Below are positions 18,289-27,908 of a stretch of DNA of 64,000 nt, one piece after another (position 1 is the stretch's first letter; each line of letters begins with the position of its first letter). Made by a program: the position numbers and the translations under genes. The DNA lies in NCBI GenBank assembly GCA_902525585.1, contig CABZHQ010000001.1:1-64000 (forward strand), written 5' to 3'. Source of the DNA: an uncultured Prochlorococcus sp. Its GTDB lineage: Bacteria > Cyanobacteriota > Cyanobacteriia > PCC-6307 > Cyanobiaceae. The notes under the pieces are model-generated. The model saw only the letters and a list, made by a program, of their open reading frames with translations. It did no database searches and was not told the origin of the DNA.

Positions 18289-19248
18289 TTAAAAGGTTTT
18301 TAAATTTCTAATCCATTCATAAGAAATTCTATTAAATACTGAAGGGTCTTCATCATGGATACAATGCCCTGAATTGGATACTATTTTTAATTTTACCCAT
18401 CTATGGAAATTTGCAATCTTTTTACCAACAAACAAAGGTATGAAATTATCTTTTTCGCCCCAAATCAATAAAAAAGGAACTTTTTTTGAGGCGCTAAGTT
18501 TTCTCAAAAGGTGAGAAGCCTTAAATTCTTCATCTCTAGAAGACATTCCAATACACATTGCTCTTAATGATCTAGCTGAAGTTCTCCTTAAAACTGGTTT
18601 TGTTACTAAATCTATTAGTTCGCGATCAATATTATCTTTTTTAAAATAGGCAGAATTTAGTCCCAGTTTAATAACCCCTAATTTAGTTATTAAAAATAAA
18701 ATAATCTCCAAAGGGAAAAACAAAAAAAATATTGTTATGAATCTATCTTGAAATTTCTTAAATGATGATTTTTTTGTTCTGGACTTTTCATTTACTTGAA
18801 TTTGATCTGGCAAAGGCGATGCAATAACTGTTGCAATCTGATCCTCTAATGAAACAGCACATGTTAAAGCAACTAGTGATCCAAGGGAATTGCCAATAAG
18901 AATTACTTTACCAGAATTCTTTGGTCTTATTACCTGTGAAATGAAGTCTTTCACTTGATCACACCAAATCTCATTATTTAATTTTCCAATTTGTCTAATC
19001 CCAGGTTGATCTGAATCCCCAAATCCTATTAAATCCAAAGAATAAGAGGCAAAATTCTTTTTCGCAAAATACTCTAAATTGTTTCTCCAATGTTTTCGAT
19101 TTGCTCCAAATCCATGTAGAAAGATAATTGGAATCTCATTTTCTTCGCCTGTAACACTCCAACAAATTTTAAAACCATTCCAATTCCAATAATTAGGAAT
19201 GTTTATATTTTTTTTAAAATTATTATTCATATATTCAAAAATTTTCAA
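18289..19248 (-). CDS. Alpha/beta hydrolase, 319 aa
   Basis: Cytoplasmic hydrolase of the alpha/beta fold. The oxyanion motif IIFLHGFGANRKHW is near residue 41, the nucleophile elbow is GNSLGS (Ser about residue 121), the acid lies around LLIWGEKDNF, and the catalytic histidine is in SNSGHCIHDEDPS. Cyanobacteria hold several such proteins of unknown substrate, some acting on pigment esters or lipids. It precedes ilvN by 3 bases. No substrate can be named. Confidence 0.85.
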   Translation of the reverse strand: MKIFEYMNNNFKKNINIPNYWNWNGFKICWSVTGEENEIPIIFLHGFGANRKHWRNNLEYFAKKNFASYSLDLIGFGDSDQPGIRQIGKLNNEIWCDQVKDFISQVIRPKNSGKVILIGNSLGSLVALTCAVSLEDQIATVIASPLPDQIQVNEKSRTKKSSFKKFQDRFITIFFLFFPLEIILFLITKLGVIKLGLNSAYFKKDNIDRELIDLVTKPVLRRTSARSLRAMCIGMSSRDEEFKASHLLRKLSASKKVPFLLIWGEKDNFIPLFVGKKIANFHRWVKLKIVSNSGHCIHDEDPSVFNRISYEWIRNLKTF

Positions 19249-19323
19249 GATATTTGAATTATCTACATTTTTAACAAATAAATGTATTTTGAATGTAAAT
19301 TATAGTAATCATTCAATTTTACT

Positions 19324-19422
19324 ATGGCTAAAGAAATTTTTAGTATTGCAGCAGTTTTTTGGATACTGATACCAATAGGATTAGTTGGTGGCGCTTTGTT
19401 ATTAAAATTTCAGGGAGACTGA
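19324..19422 (+). CDS. petM: Cytochrome b6f complex subunit PetM
   Basis: A 32-residue single-helix protein, [20 protein letters not shown] followed by [12 protein letters not shown]. Length and the C-terminal LLLK-x-Q-G-D match PetM (subunit VII), which stabilises the cytochrome b6f complex in the thylakoid. In cyanobacteria petM often lies beside ycf39 as here. It lies alone between divergent and downstream genes. Confidence 0.88.
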
Positions 19423-19479
19423 TTCTCACGGATACATCACAATTTGAGTTATGGTCTTAAAGTTAAGTAAATCTTAAGT

Positions 19480-20442
19480 ATGAAGATTCTTTTAGTAGGA
19501 GCAACAGGGACACTTGGTAGACAAATAGCAAAGCAAGCTATAGAAGAGGGACATGAAGTAAGATGCTTTGTAAGAAATCCAAGAAAAGCTTCCTTTCTAC
19601 AAGAATGGGGTTGTGAGCTAACAAAAGGTAATTTATTAAATTCTTCTGATATCGAATATGCATTGCAAGATATTGAAGTAGTTATTGATGCAGCGACTAG
19701 TAGGCCAGATGATCCTAAAAGTATTTATGAAATTGATTGGGATGGAAAACTTAACTTATTCAATGCTTGCGAATCTTTAAACGTAAAAAGGGTAATATTC
19801 CTTTCTATCCTCCTAACAGAAAAGTTTAGAAATGTACCTCTAATGGACATTAAATTTTGCACTGAAAAACTTCTTGAAAAATCTGATTTAGACTATACAA
19901 TCTTCAAATGTGCAGCTTTTATGCAAGGAGTTATAGGTCAATTCGCAATCCCAATCTTGGATAGTCAAGCAGTGTGGATGAGTGGGACTCCAACTAAAAT
20001 TGCTTATATGAATACTCAAGATATGGCGAAAGTTGTTGTAGCAGCAGTAAATAATCCAAAAACTCTCAGAACATCATTGCCATTAGTAGGTCCCAAAGCA
20101 TGGGATTCAAATGAAGTTATATCTTTATGTGAAAAATTTAGTGAAAAAAAGGCGAAAATTTTTAGAGTTTCCCCCTTCCTTATTAGTGTCACTCAAAAAG
20201 TAGTTTCCTTTTTCCAAGATTCTCTTAATGTTGCTGAGCGATTGGCTTTTGCTGAAGTAACTAGTAGTGGTGAATCATTAGATGCTGACATGAGCAAAAC
20301 TTACGAAATATTAGAACTTAAAAAAGAAGATATGACCTCACTAGAGAGTTATATAAAGGAGTACTATCAACAAATACTTAAAAGATTAAGGGAAATGGAA
20401 GCAGATCTTAATATTGAAGAAAAAAAGAGATTACCTTTTTAA
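19480..20442 (+). CDS. ycf39: Ycf39 (NAD(P)-binding, atypical SDR / NmrA-like)
   Basis: Short-chain-dehydrogenase-like protein linked to photosystem II assembly. In Synechocystis, Ycf39 binds Hlip proteins and helps deliver chlorophyll to newly made D1. The N-terminal nucleotide-binding GATGTLGRQIAKQA (residues 8-21) is followed by the family signatures RCFVRNPRKASFLQEWGCEL and MNTQDMAKVVVAAVNNP. The 320-residue length is standard. That hli genes occur nearby in the window fits this known partnership. Confidence 0.95.
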   Translation: MKILLVGATGTLGRQIAKQAIEEGHEVRCFVRNPRKASFLQEWGCELTKGNLLNSSDIEYALQDIEVVIDAATSRPDDPKSIYEIDWDGKLNLFNACESLNVKRVIFLSILLTEKFRNVPLMDIKFCTEKLLEKSDLDYTIFKCAAFMQGVIGQFAIPILDSQAVWMSGTPTKIAYMNTQDMAKVVVAAVNNPKTLRTSLPLVGPKAWDSNEVISLCEKFSEKKAKIFRVSPFLISVTQKVVSFFQDSLNVAERLAFAEVTSSGESLDADMSKTYEILELKKEDMTSLESYIKEYYQQILKRLREMEADLNIEEKKRLPF

Positions 20443-20498
20443 TATTGCAATTTTAGAATTAGATAGTATATTTGTACTATATTTAATGTTATTGACCT

Positions 20499-20711
20499 AT
20501 GTCTGTTTCTAAGTCTAAAAACCTTGAACGAAAACTAGATAATTTTGCAAAAGAAGCAAAAAATGAATTAAATAATGTTTGCGAATCTTCATTATGGGAA
20601 AGCCTTGGGTTTGTTTTTTTTGATCAATTAGAAGATTCTGAAAAAATTGCGAAAGCTAATTTTTACTATGGTCAACTACAAATAATTAATGAAATTAGAT
20701 TTTCAATTTAA
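20499..20711 (+). CDS. Small conserved-looking hypothetical protein, 70 aa
   Basis: Soluble protein, N-terminal half helical and charged (NLERKLDNFAKEAKNELNNV), C-terminal half with GFVFFDQLEDSEKI and ANFYYGQLQIIN. No known domain. Its start, MSVSKSKN, follows an A+T-rich leader. It stands between ycf39 and infA on the plus strand. Probably real in view of its balanced composition; function unknown. Confidence 0.55.
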   Translation: MSVSKSKNLERKLDNFAKEAKNELNNVCESSLWESLGFVFFDQLEDSEKIAKANFYYGQLQIINEIRFSI

Positions 20712-20803
20712 ATTGAATTCCATATTTTTCATTTTGTAATTTTTCTTAAATCATTTTTGGCTAATCTTTTTCTGATAATATAAATTTAGTAAAAAATTTA
20801 TTA

Positions 20804-21070
20804 ATGATTGAAACTTCAGGAGTAATAGAAAAAGAACAGGGGAATGGATTTTATTTGGTTACCTTGGAGAAACCTGAAGGACATCAATGTTTATGCAGAG
20901 CTGCAGGTAAATTAACTAAATTTAGAATTAAATTATTAGCTGGAGATAAAGTTTTAGTTGAGATAAGTCCCTATGATCTTTCACGAGGGAGGATAACCTA
21001 TAGAGAGAGAAATGCAGGAGGAGGCAAGCCCACTACTAATAAAAATAATCCAAAGAGGAATAATAAGTAA
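20804..21070 (+). CDS. infA: Translation initiation factor IF-1
   Basis: Small OB-fold factor that binds the 30S A-site during initiation. The core is MIETSGVIEKEQGNGFYLVT, then HQCLCRAAGKLTKFRIKLLAGD, then EISPYDLSRGRITYRER. A basic tail (GGGKPTTNKNNPKRNNK) extends it to 88 residues. The internal QCLCRA differs from the usual FRV..G-HVL, as in the second IF-1-like copy found in Prochlorococcus and Synechococcus. Cyanobacteria also carry a standard infA in the ribosomal-protein cluster, so this may be a paralogue. Confidence 0.88.
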   Translation: MIETSGVIEKEQGNGFYLVTLEKPEGHQCLCRAAGKLTKFRIKLLAGDKVLVEISPYDLSRGRITYRERNAGGGKPTTNKNNPKRNNK

Positions 21071-21079
21071 AAAGTTAAT

Positions 21080-22456
21080 TTAGATAATGTTTTTTATCGC
21101 TTCTTTAAACTCACTTCTTTGTTTAACTCCTTGCCATTGTTTTTTTAATAATTTTTCTTTAAAAAGTTGAACTGTTGGTGTACCGTTAATACCAGCTTGT
21201 TTCGCAATATCTTGATCTTTATCAATATCTATTTCAACGCCAAGAACTGCACCATCAAGTTCTTTAATTACCCTTTTTAACTGAGGTTTCAAAACATGAC
21301 ATGGGCCGCAACTTGGAGAACTAAAAATTACTAAGATAGGTTTTTTACTCTCGTGATAAAGTTTCCTTAATGCATAACTGCCTTTTTGCCATTCAGAATT
21401 TGAATCGAAAGTATCTTCATTAACTTCTTCTTCATTAAAATCTGATGAATTAAGTTTTTTCTCTGGTTCGGGTGTTTCTCTGACTATAGTTTTTGCTAAG
21501 TTTTTCTCGGCTAGCCACCTTTCGGTAGCTAATGCTGCCATGCACCCTGTTCCTGCAGCGGTAACCCCTTGTCTCCACTCAGAATCGACAACGTCACCTG
21601 CTGCGAAGATGCCTTCAATAGATGTTTCTGGCCTTCCTGATTTGCAAGCAATATATCCTTTATTATCTAAATCAATTTTGTTGCCTAAGAACTTCGTATT
21701 TGGTGTGTGCCCTATCGCGTAAAAAAGACCTTTTATATTGATTTCCCCTTTACCTTCTTGAGAGTGAATAGTTTCTATTTTCTCAAGCCATTCAGAGCCA
21801 TCCGCTTTATCAACTTTAGTGTTCCAATGAATTTCTATCTTTGGATTAGCTTTTACTCTATCTACCATTGCTGCGCTAGCCCTTAATTTTTCTGATCGAA
21901 CAATTAAATGCACTTTGCTTCCATACTTTGTGAGATATGCTGCTTCTTCACATGCGGAGTCGCCCCCTCCAATAACAGCTAATTCTTCATCTCTAAATTG
22001 TGGGGTAGCTCCATCACATATTGCACAAGCACTTATTCCTTTGCTCCAGAATTTATCTTCATTTATTACACCTAATCTATTTGCACTTGCTCCAGTTGCA
22101 ATAATAATTGAGTTAGATTTTATAGTTCCTTCTAAAGTTTTTAATTCAAAGGGATGTGAATTAGTATTAATTGAGACCACATCACTTTCGTATAAATTAG
22201 TACCCCATCTTTCTGCTTGAGCCTTCATTAGATCCATCAATTCAGGACCTAGTACTCCATCTGGGAAACCTGGATAATTTTCAACAAATGTTGTAGTCAT
22301 TAGTTGCCCACCAGGAATTCCACCAGAATTAAATCCTGTTACGAGCAATGGTTGAAGATTTGCTCTTGCTGCATAAATCGCAGCCGTATAACCTGCAGGC
22401 CCCGAACCTATAATTACAACATTTTCTACGTTTGAAGTGTTCTCTTTATTCTCCAT
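21080..22456 (-). CDS. trxB: NADPH-thioredoxin reductase with C-terminal thioredoxin domain (NTRC)
   Basis: Fusion enzyme that passes electrons from NADPH to 2-Cys peroxiredoxins and other targets. The reductase part has the FAD motif GSGPAGYTAAIYAARA near residue 17, the redox pair CAIC (about 143-146), and the NADPH motif GGGDSACEEAAYL. The thioredoxin part, after an acidic linker, has the active site SCGPC (Cys383 and Cys386) and ends in a normal fold with GTPTVQLF. Length 458 residues is typical of NTRC. Known role: redox balance of photosynthetic cells. Confidence 0.94.
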   Translation of the reverse strand: MENKENTSNVENVVIIGSGPAGYTAAIYAARANLQPLLVTGFNSGGIPGGQLMTTTFVENYPGFPDGVLGPELMDLMKAQAERWGTNLYESDVVSINTNSHPFELKTLEGTIKSNSIIIATGASANRLGVINEDKFWSKGISACAICDGATPQFRDEELAVIGGGDSACEEAAYLTKYGSKVHLIVRSEKLRASAAMVDRVKANPKIEIHWNTKVDKADGSEWLEKIETIHSQEGKGEINIKGLFYAIGHTPNTKFLGNKIDLDNKGYIACKSGRPETSIEGIFAAGDVVDSEWRQGVTAAGTGCMAALATERWLAEKNLAKTIVRETPEPEKKLNSSDFNEEEVNEDTFDSNSEWQKGSYALRKLYHESKKPILVIFSSPSCGPCHVLKPQLKRVIKELDGAVLGVEIDIDKDQDIAKQAGINGTPTVQLFKEKLLKKQWQGVKQRSEFKEAIKNII

Positions 22457-22535
22457 TTATTTTCTGATTTCACTTTTAATAATAATAAACTAACCCAAAT
22501 AATGTAGGGCGGGTTTCACTCGATCTATTTGTTAC

Positions 22536-22760
22536 TCAATCGTTGACTTTTTGATCTAATAATTTTTTTAATTCCTTTGGGAAGTTTAAAACAGAATCTT
22601 TTAGATTTTCGTTCTTTTCTCCAATATGTAATATCCACTCTCTAAATTCTTCTGCAATTGCATAACTGTCTTCATATCTTTCTAGAGTATCCATAGCAGA
22701 AATTCTATTGGTTGCCCAACAGGTTGCTATGTCGATCCTTTTCCTAATGAAATTGTCCAT
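22536..22760 (-). CDS. Small conserved-looking protein, 74 aa
   Basis: Helical soluble protein with a likely conserved core RISAMDTLERYEDSYAIAEEF. Ends KLLDQKVND. No domain recognised. It lies between NTRC and a 192-residue protein, both on the minus strand. Could be a cyanobacterial family of unknown role. Confidence 0.55.
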   Translation of the reverse strand: MDNFIRKRIDIATCWATNRISAMDTLERYEDSYAIAEEFREWILHIGEKNENLKDSVLNFPKELKKLLDQKVND

Positions 22761-22914
22761 CTAAACTTATATTTTGTATATAGATAAACACATTAGAGAA
22801 CCTATGTATTGTCTAATAAGTTACAACTTTGTACTTCCAAACAATAATTTAATCTTTAATTTATATTTGAGCCAATTTTTGGGTGAATTATAAAGAAAAT
22901 ATAAAGAAATAAAG

Positions 22915-23493
22915 TTAGACTGCCTCGCTGTGATTTGCAAGTAGCCTTTCAACTTCCTCAAAACCCTCTTTAGCTGAATTTATTGCAAGTTCCTCGCTAA
23001 CTTTTTCTTCTGATATTAATTTTGCGGATATTCTCTTTAAAAGAGTTTCTTTCTTTTCTCTTAGTGAACTAACAATTTCTTCTTCAATGATAGATTTTAT
23101 TGCTTTAGAAATTATTTTTTTGTCATTTGCTTCCTCGAATGTGCCCTGAACTAATTCCTGAATAAATAATCGATGAACCTCACTACTTCTTAGAAAGCTT
23201 TCTGTTGCATTAATAATTCCTTCAACAAGAGCTTCATCCGGTTCAGAATCATTTTCTGCCAACTTAAATTCCCAATCTAGATGTCTTCTTTGCCAGCCTG
23301 CTGAGTGGAGACTGGGCATGACTGTCTGTGAATAAGTATCAACTGACATTTCATAAATTCTCTCTGCTAATTTCTCGCACCAGTCTTTACCATGCTTTTC
23401 TAGGTTTTTCTGCATAGCTTGCCTTGGAACAGCATGTCCACCATGATGACTGTGACATACTCCATCAGGACATTCGATTGCTTTTATACTCAT
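22915..23493 (-). CDS. Conserved hypothetical protein with His/Cys-rich N-terminus, 192 aa
   Basis: The N-terminus CPDGVCHSHHGGHAVPR (residues 8-24) is rich in Cys and His and could bind a metal. The rest is helical and acidic, including SVDTYSQTVMPSLHSAGWQR and long charged helices that suggest a coiled coil at the C-terminus. I do not recognise the family; similar proteins may occur in other marine picocyanobacteria. It is divergent from pntA. No function inferred. Confidence 0.6.
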   Translation of the reverse strand: MSIKAIECPDGVCHSHHGGHAVPRQAMQKNLEKHGKDWCEKLAERIYEMSVDTYSQTVMPSLHSAGWQRRHLDWEFKLAENDSEPDEALVEGIINATESFLRSSEVHRLFIQELVQGTFEEANDKKIISKAIKSIIEEEIVSSLREKKETLLKRISAKLISEEKVSEELAINSAKEGFEEVERLLANHSEAV

Positions 23494-23620
23494 TTGATTA
23501 TTAAGTACCTTTATATTCTAGATAGCTAATTTTTATAGAAAAGAAAATATATTTTTAACAAAAATCCAAGACTTTTGACTTTCTTCAATTTATATTTAGT
23601 ATGTTTAAAAAATAAATAAA

Positions 23621-24751
23621 TTGACAAAGATACTTATTCCTTCCGAAACAAGCTCTGGTGAAAGGAGAGTTTCAGCTACGCCAGAAGCGGTAAAGAAATT
23701 AAAAAGCCTTGGATGTGATGTTTATATTGAAAGTTCAGCAGGAAAATTATCAGGATTTAGTGACTTATCATATGAAGAATCGGGCGGAACAATAATAAAC
23801 AACATAGATCAAAAAATTTGGGGTGAAGCTGACCTAATATTTTGTGTTCAAACTCCATCAGAGGATAATTTAACTAAGTTAAAGAAAGGTGCCGTTCTTC
23901 TTGGTCTTCTTAACCCATATGGTAATAAAGAGCTTCTCAATATTATAAATAGTAATAAGATTTCAGCTTTATCACTAGAGTTGCTTCCTAGGATTAGTAG
24001 AGCACAATCTTCTGATGTTCTTTCTTCACAGGCCAATATTGCTGGATATAAAGCAGTTCTTTTGGCTGCAAGTGAGTTAGATAGATATTTTCCAATGCTA
24101 ATGACTGCAGCAGGGACAGTCCAACCTGCAAAAGTAGTGGTACTTGGTGGAGGAGTTGCAGGATTACAGGCAGTTGCGACGGCGAAAAGACTTGGAGCAA
24201 TAGTATTTGTATCTGATATTAGACCTGCTGTTAAAGAACAAGTAGAGTCCCTCGGAGCAAGATTTATAGAACTTCCAGAAGTTGAGGAAAAGCCTGGAGA
24301 GGCGGGAGGTTATGCAAAAGCTGTAACACCCGAATTCCTCTCAAAACAAAAGGCAACTTTAACTAAATATTTATCTGAAGCTGATGTTGCTATATGTACT
24401 GCACAGGTTCTTGGTAAAAAGGCCCCTGTTTTAATAGACTCACCCATGATTGAAAAAATGAGGCCTGGAGCAGTAGTTATTGATTTAGCAGTTTCTCAGG
24501 GAGGGAACTGCGAAGGAACAAAATCAAATGAAACTATTATCAAAGATGGGGTAAAACTTATAGGAGCGGGCGAATTACCCTCTTCAGTTCCTTATGACGC
24601 AAGTTCACTTTATGCTAAGAACTTAACATCTTTGATTACACCATTTATAAAAGATGGTGTAATTAAATTAGATAAAGAGGATGAACTCATTTCTGGATGT
24701 TTATTAAGTGATGAAGGAGTTGTTCTTCAAAATAAAATTTTTGAAAATTGA
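23621..24751 (+). CDS. pntA1: NAD(P) transhydrogenase alpha subunit, soluble part
   Basis: Hydrophilic domain I of the proton-translocating transhydrogenase, which couples hydride transfer from NADH to NADP+ to the proton gradient. It binds NAD(H): LGGGVAGLQAVATAKRLGA (about residues 175-193), and earlier ERRVSATPEAVKKLKSLG is the N-terminal signature shared with alanine dehydrogenase. The start is TTG 23621; no ATG fits. In cyanobacteria the alpha subunit is split into this part and a small membrane part. First gene of a four-gene run. Confidence 0.95.
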   Translation: MTKILIPSETSSGERRVSATPEAVKKLKSLGCDVYIESSAGKLSGFSDLSYEESGGTIINNIDQKIWGEADLIFCVQTPSEDNLTKLKKGAVLLGLLNPYGNKELLNIINSNKISALSLELLPRISRAQSSDVLSSQANIAGYKAVLLAASELDRYFPMLMTAAGTVQPAKVVVLGGGVAGLQAVATAKRLGAIVFVSDIRPAVKEQVESLGARFIELPEVEEKPGEAGGYAKAVTPEFLSKQKATLTKYLSEADVAICTAQVLGKKAPVLIDSPMIEKMRPGAVVIDLAVSQGGNCEGTKSNETIIKDGVKLIGAGELPSSVPYDASSLYAKNLTSLITPFIKDGVIKLDKEDELISGCLLSDEGVVLQNKIFEN

Positions 24752-24763
24752 GGTTTTAAAATT

Positions 24764-25057
24764 ATGTCTTTTATAAGTCTTCTTTGGGTTCTTTTACTAG
24801 GTAGTTTATTAGGTCTCGAGTTAATTGGAAAAGTTCCTCCTACTCTTCATACACCTCTAATGAGTGGAGCAAATGCAATTTCAGGAATAACAATGCTTGC
24901 AGCCTTAACTTTAATTGTAAAAGCAGAAGGTAACGTACCACTTTTAATCATTGGTTCAGTTTCTCTAGGATTTGCTCTTTTCAACGTTGTAGGCGGTTTC
25001 TTTGTAACTGATCGAATGCTCGCGATGTTCAGTCGTAAACCATCAAATAAAAAGTAA
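24764..25057 (+). CDS. pntA2: NAD(P) transhydrogenase alpha subunit, membrane part
   Basis: Small membrane subunit (97 aa) with three to four helices, carrying KVPPTLHTPLMSGANAISGI, the conserved loop that contacts the beta subunit. It ends FFVTDRMLAMFSRKPSNKK. Lies 12 bases after pntA1 and 8 bases before pntB. Confidence 0.95.
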   Translation: MSFISLLWVLLLGSLLGLELIGKVPPTLHTPLMSGANAISGITMLAALTLIVKAEGNVPLLIIGSVSLGFALFNVVGGFFVTDRMLAMFSRKPSNKK

Positions 25058-25065
25058 TTTTTAAA

Positions 25066-26505
25066 ATGAATCTACCTGTAATCATTAAATTTGTTATTGA
25101 CCTTCTAGCAGTACTTTTACTGGCTTTGGGAATAAAAGGATTGTCAAAAGTAAAATCAGCAAGGGATGCCAATAGATTAGCTGCATTTGCAATGTCGCTA
25201 TCAGTAGTAGGATTACTTTTTTATTATTTAGGCACTTCTGGAATTGCTATTCAGTCTTGGATTTGGATAATAATTGGATCAATCATAGGTAGTTTATTCG
25301 GAGCAATTCTTGCAAAAAAAGTACCTATGACCTCCATGCCTGAAACAGTGGCATTGTTCAATGGTTGTGGTGGAATGTCATCACTTTTGGTGGCCTTAGG
25401 AGTAGCTATTTTCCCTATTTCTAATAGTGTAGAAAATCTTGATTTTTTTAAGTCACTGATTAACGAAGTTTCAATATCTGTTTCTATATTTGTTGGTGCT
25501 ATAACTTTCACAGGTTCAATTGTGGCGATGGCAAAGTTACAGGGTTGGTTGTCAACTCCAGGATGGACTCAGAGCAAAGTTAGACATTTTGTAAATATTG
25601 TTTTTGCAGTTGCTTCCTTGATAGCTTTTTTTGATTTGATAAACGGAAATACAAGTTCTATTTGGCTTTTAGTTATAGTTTCTTCTTTATTAGGTATAGG
25701 AGTTACTTTGCCAATTGGTGGAGCTGATATGCCAGTCGTTATATCTTTATTAAATAGCTATTCAGGGATTGCAGCAGCAGCAGCAGGTTTCGTTGTAGAT
25801 AGTCAGCTTTTGATTGTAGCAGGCGCAATGGTTGGAGCGGCAGGTCTAATACTTACTCAAGTAATGTGCAAGGGTATGAATAGATCATTGGTTTCAGTTC
25901 TTTTTGGAGGATCTTTATCGGCACAAAGTACAGCCTCTTCTGGTTCAGGAGAATATACAAATATAACTTCTTGCAGTGTTGAAGAATGCGCATTGACTTT
26001 AGAGGCAGCCAACAAGGTAATTATTGTTCCTGGTTATGGTCTGGCAGTAGCTCAAGCTCAACATACCTTAAGGGAAGTGACAAAAAAACTAGAGCAAAAT
26101 GGTATTGAAGTTGTTTACGCAATTCATCCAGTAGCAGGGAGGATGCCTGGACATATGAATGTACTTTTAGCAGAAGCAGATGTTCCTTACGAACAACTTA
26201 GAGAGATGGACGTTGTAAATCCTGATTTTCCAGCAACTGATGTTGTTTTAGTTTTAGGAGCAAATGATGTGGTTAATCCTCAAGCTAAAAATGATAGCTC
26301 TTCTCCTTTATATGGCATGCCAGTTCTTGATGTTCAAGAAGCAAGAACGGTATTTGTAATTAAACGTGGTATGAGTGCAGGTTACTCCGGAATAAAAAAT
26401 GATTTATTTGATCTGCCAAATACCTCAATGGTCTTTGGTGATGCAAAAAAGGTACTGAATGATTTAATTGGAGAATTAAAGGATCTTGGGGTTGGGGAGA
26501 AATAA
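25066..26505 (+). CDS. pntB: NAD(P) transhydrogenase beta subunit
   Basis: Membrane domain plus NADP(H)-binding domain III. The N-terminal half has eight or nine helices including FNGCGGMSSLLVALG and LPIGGADMPVVISLLNSYSG. The C-terminal soluble domain holds VIIVPGYGLAVAQAQHTLRE, VVYAIHPVAGRMPGHMNVLL and VLGANDVVNPQAK, which bind NADP(H). At 479 aa it is full length. The following YheT-like gene starts 20 bases inside its end. Confidence 0.96.
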   Translation: MNLPVIIKFVIDLLAVLLLALGIKGLSKVKSARDANRLAAFAMSLSVVGLLFYYLGTSGIAIQSWIWIIIGSIIGSLFGAILAKKVPMTSMPETVALFNGCGGMSSLLVALGVAIFPISNSVENLDFFKSLINEVSISVSIFVGAITFTGSIVAMAKLQGWLSTPGWTQSKVRHFVNIVFAVASLIAFFDLINGNTSSIWLLVIVSSLLGIGVTLPIGGADMPVVISLLNSYSGIAAAAAGFVVDSQLLIVAGAMVGAAGLILTQVMCKGMNRSLVSVLFGGSLSAQSTASSGSGEYTNITSCSVEECALTLEAANKVIIVPGYGLAVAQAQHTLREVTKKLEQNGIEVVYAIHPVAGRMPGHMNVLLAEADVPYEQLREMDVVNPDFPATDVVLVLGANDVVNPQAKNDSSSPLYGMPVLDVQEARTVFVIKRGMSAGYSGIKNDLFDLPNTSMVFGDAKKVLNDLIGELKDLGVGEK

Positions 26506-27571
26506 TAGTATATCTTTTAGTTTTTCAGATTACGTAAAAAATAAGCCATTTCGAGAAGTCTTACCTTGGATAGGTGGCGACTTACAAACTTTGAGAGATA
26601 CTTTTGTTATTGATCTTAGTAAATCAAAAAAAAATAAAAAAATATTCTTTCCGATTCAGAAAATTCTTTCTAAAAAATTTGAATGTGATTATCTTCTAGG
26701 GTTTTTAGAATTACCTGAAAGCTTAGACACACTTAAGGGTTTTGTAATCGTTACACATGGTTTAGGGGGCTCAACTAAACGGTTTGGTTTAAGAAGAATC
26801 TCTAGGAAATTAGCAAATAATGGTTTTGGAGTTCTTAAATTAAATCTGAGAGGATCTGGATCTGCGAGATATTTAGCTAAAGGAAATTATTGTGCTAGAT
26901 GCTCCAGTGATGTTATTGCAGCAATTAATTATTTTAAAAAATTTATTAATTTAGAGTTTAAAGATCTCATTAAAATGAATAATCTTCCAATTTACGGCGT
27001 TGGATTATCTTTAGGCGGAACGATTCTTTTAAATGCCTGCTTAGATTACGATGAAAATAAAGGAGAAAAACTTTTAGATGGCCTAGCTTGTGTGAGTAGC
27101 CCTTTAGATTTATCATCATGCAGTCTTTGTATTGAAAAATCTAGAAATTATATCTACCAAAAATGGTTACTTCACCGCTTAAAAAATCAATTATGGGATG
27201 GATTTAATGATGAAGGCAAAATTCTTAATAATGAGAAATTAAGAAAAAAAATTAGAAATTTAAAAAGTATAAGGGAATTTGATCAGAAATTTACAGCTCC
27301 AAGTTGGGGATTTAACTCTTTAGAAGATTATTATCTTAAAGCTTCTCCAATATTTAGAATCCAAAACTCAATAAAAAAATTACCTCAAATGCTTTTTATT
27401 CATGCCAAGGATGATCCTTGGGTTCCATATAATGCAACTTTGAATTTAAGAGGGAAATTTATTGATAAATTTACTATTTTTATAACTGAGAAAGGAGGTC
27501 ATAATGGTTTTCACTCTATTAATGGCTGCTGGTCAGACGAAGTTGTGAAGAGTTGGTTTATCAGTATCTAG
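26486..27571 (+). CDS. YheT-type alpha/beta hydrolase, 361 aa
   Basis: Hydrolase of the YheT/UPF0017 family. It carries the N-terminal segment WIGGDLQTLRDTF, the oxyanion turn VTHGLGGSTKRF, the nucleophile elbow GVGLSLGGTILLNA, the acid in IHAKDDPWVPY and the histidine in EKGGHNGFHS. The start is a TTG (26486 or 26492) within the last codons of pntB; no ATG is near. An SD-like AAAGGATC precedes it. This overlap implies translational coupling to pntB. Substrates of the family are uncertain, short esters or lipids. Confidence 0.85.
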   Translation: MGLGRNNSISFSFSDYVKNKPFREVLPWIGGDLQTLRDTFVIDLSKSKKNKKIFFPIQKILSKKFECDYLLGFLELPESLDTLKGFVIVTHGLGGSTKRFGLRRISRKLANNGFGVLKLNLRGSGSARYLAKGNYCARCSSDVIAAINYFKKFINLEFKDLIKMNNLPIYGVGLSLGGTILLNACLDYDENKGEKLLDGLACVSSPLDLSSCSLCIEKSRNYIYQKWLLHRLKNQLWDGFNDEGKILNNEKLRKKIRNLKSIREFDQKFTAPSWGFNSLEDYYLKASPIFRIQNSIKKLPQMLFIHAKDDPWVPYNATLNLRGKFIDKFTIFITEKGGHNGFHSINGCWSDEVVKSWFISI

Positions 27572-27908
27572 GACTTTTTAAAAATGGCGTTTTTTTAAAA
27601 ATCCATTTTTCTATTGGCTTACCGTTAATAATATGTGAGGTAAAAATTTCCGAAATTTTTTCTGGAGAAACTTTCTCGTACCAAATACCATCAGGCCAAA
27701 TAAGAAGAATTGGGCCGTTCTTACATATCCTCAAACAGTCAGCTTTTGATCTTAATATATGAACGTTTTTTGTAAAGGGATCGTTCTCAAATTTTTTTAA
27801 AGTCTTTTTCAGACATTCCCATGTTTTTTGACCTTCATTGCCTTTAAAGCATTTCTGTTTTGTGGGTGTTGCGCATAGCAGAAGGTGTTTATTTACCCAT
27901 TTTGTCAT
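27561..27908 (-). CDS. Thioredoxin-like [2Fe-2S] ferredoxin domain protein, 115 aa
   Basis: Resembles the (2Fe-2S) thioredoxin-like ferredoxin family. Cysteines occur in LLLCATPTKQKCFKGNEG, ECLKKTL and then DCLRICKNGPILLIWPDG, and the ILLIWPDGIWYEKV strand is the family's C-terminal signature. The start at 27908 (MTKWVNKHLLLCAT) is chosen over an upstream ATG that would add 19 atypical residues. It converges on the YheT-like gene and overlaps its end by 11 bases. Likely electron carrier; partner unknown. Confidence 0.8.
   Translation of the reverse strand: MTKWVNKHLLLCATPTKQKCFKGNEGQKTWECLKKTLKKFENDPFTKNVHILRSKADCLRICKNGPILLIWPDGIWYEKVSPEKISEIFTSHIINGKPIEKWIFKKTPFLKSPRY

Noticed and set aside
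27553..27762. Plus-strand frame opposite the thioredoxin-like ferredoxin
   Set aside because: Antisense shadow; the minus-strand gene carries the conserved Cys pattern.
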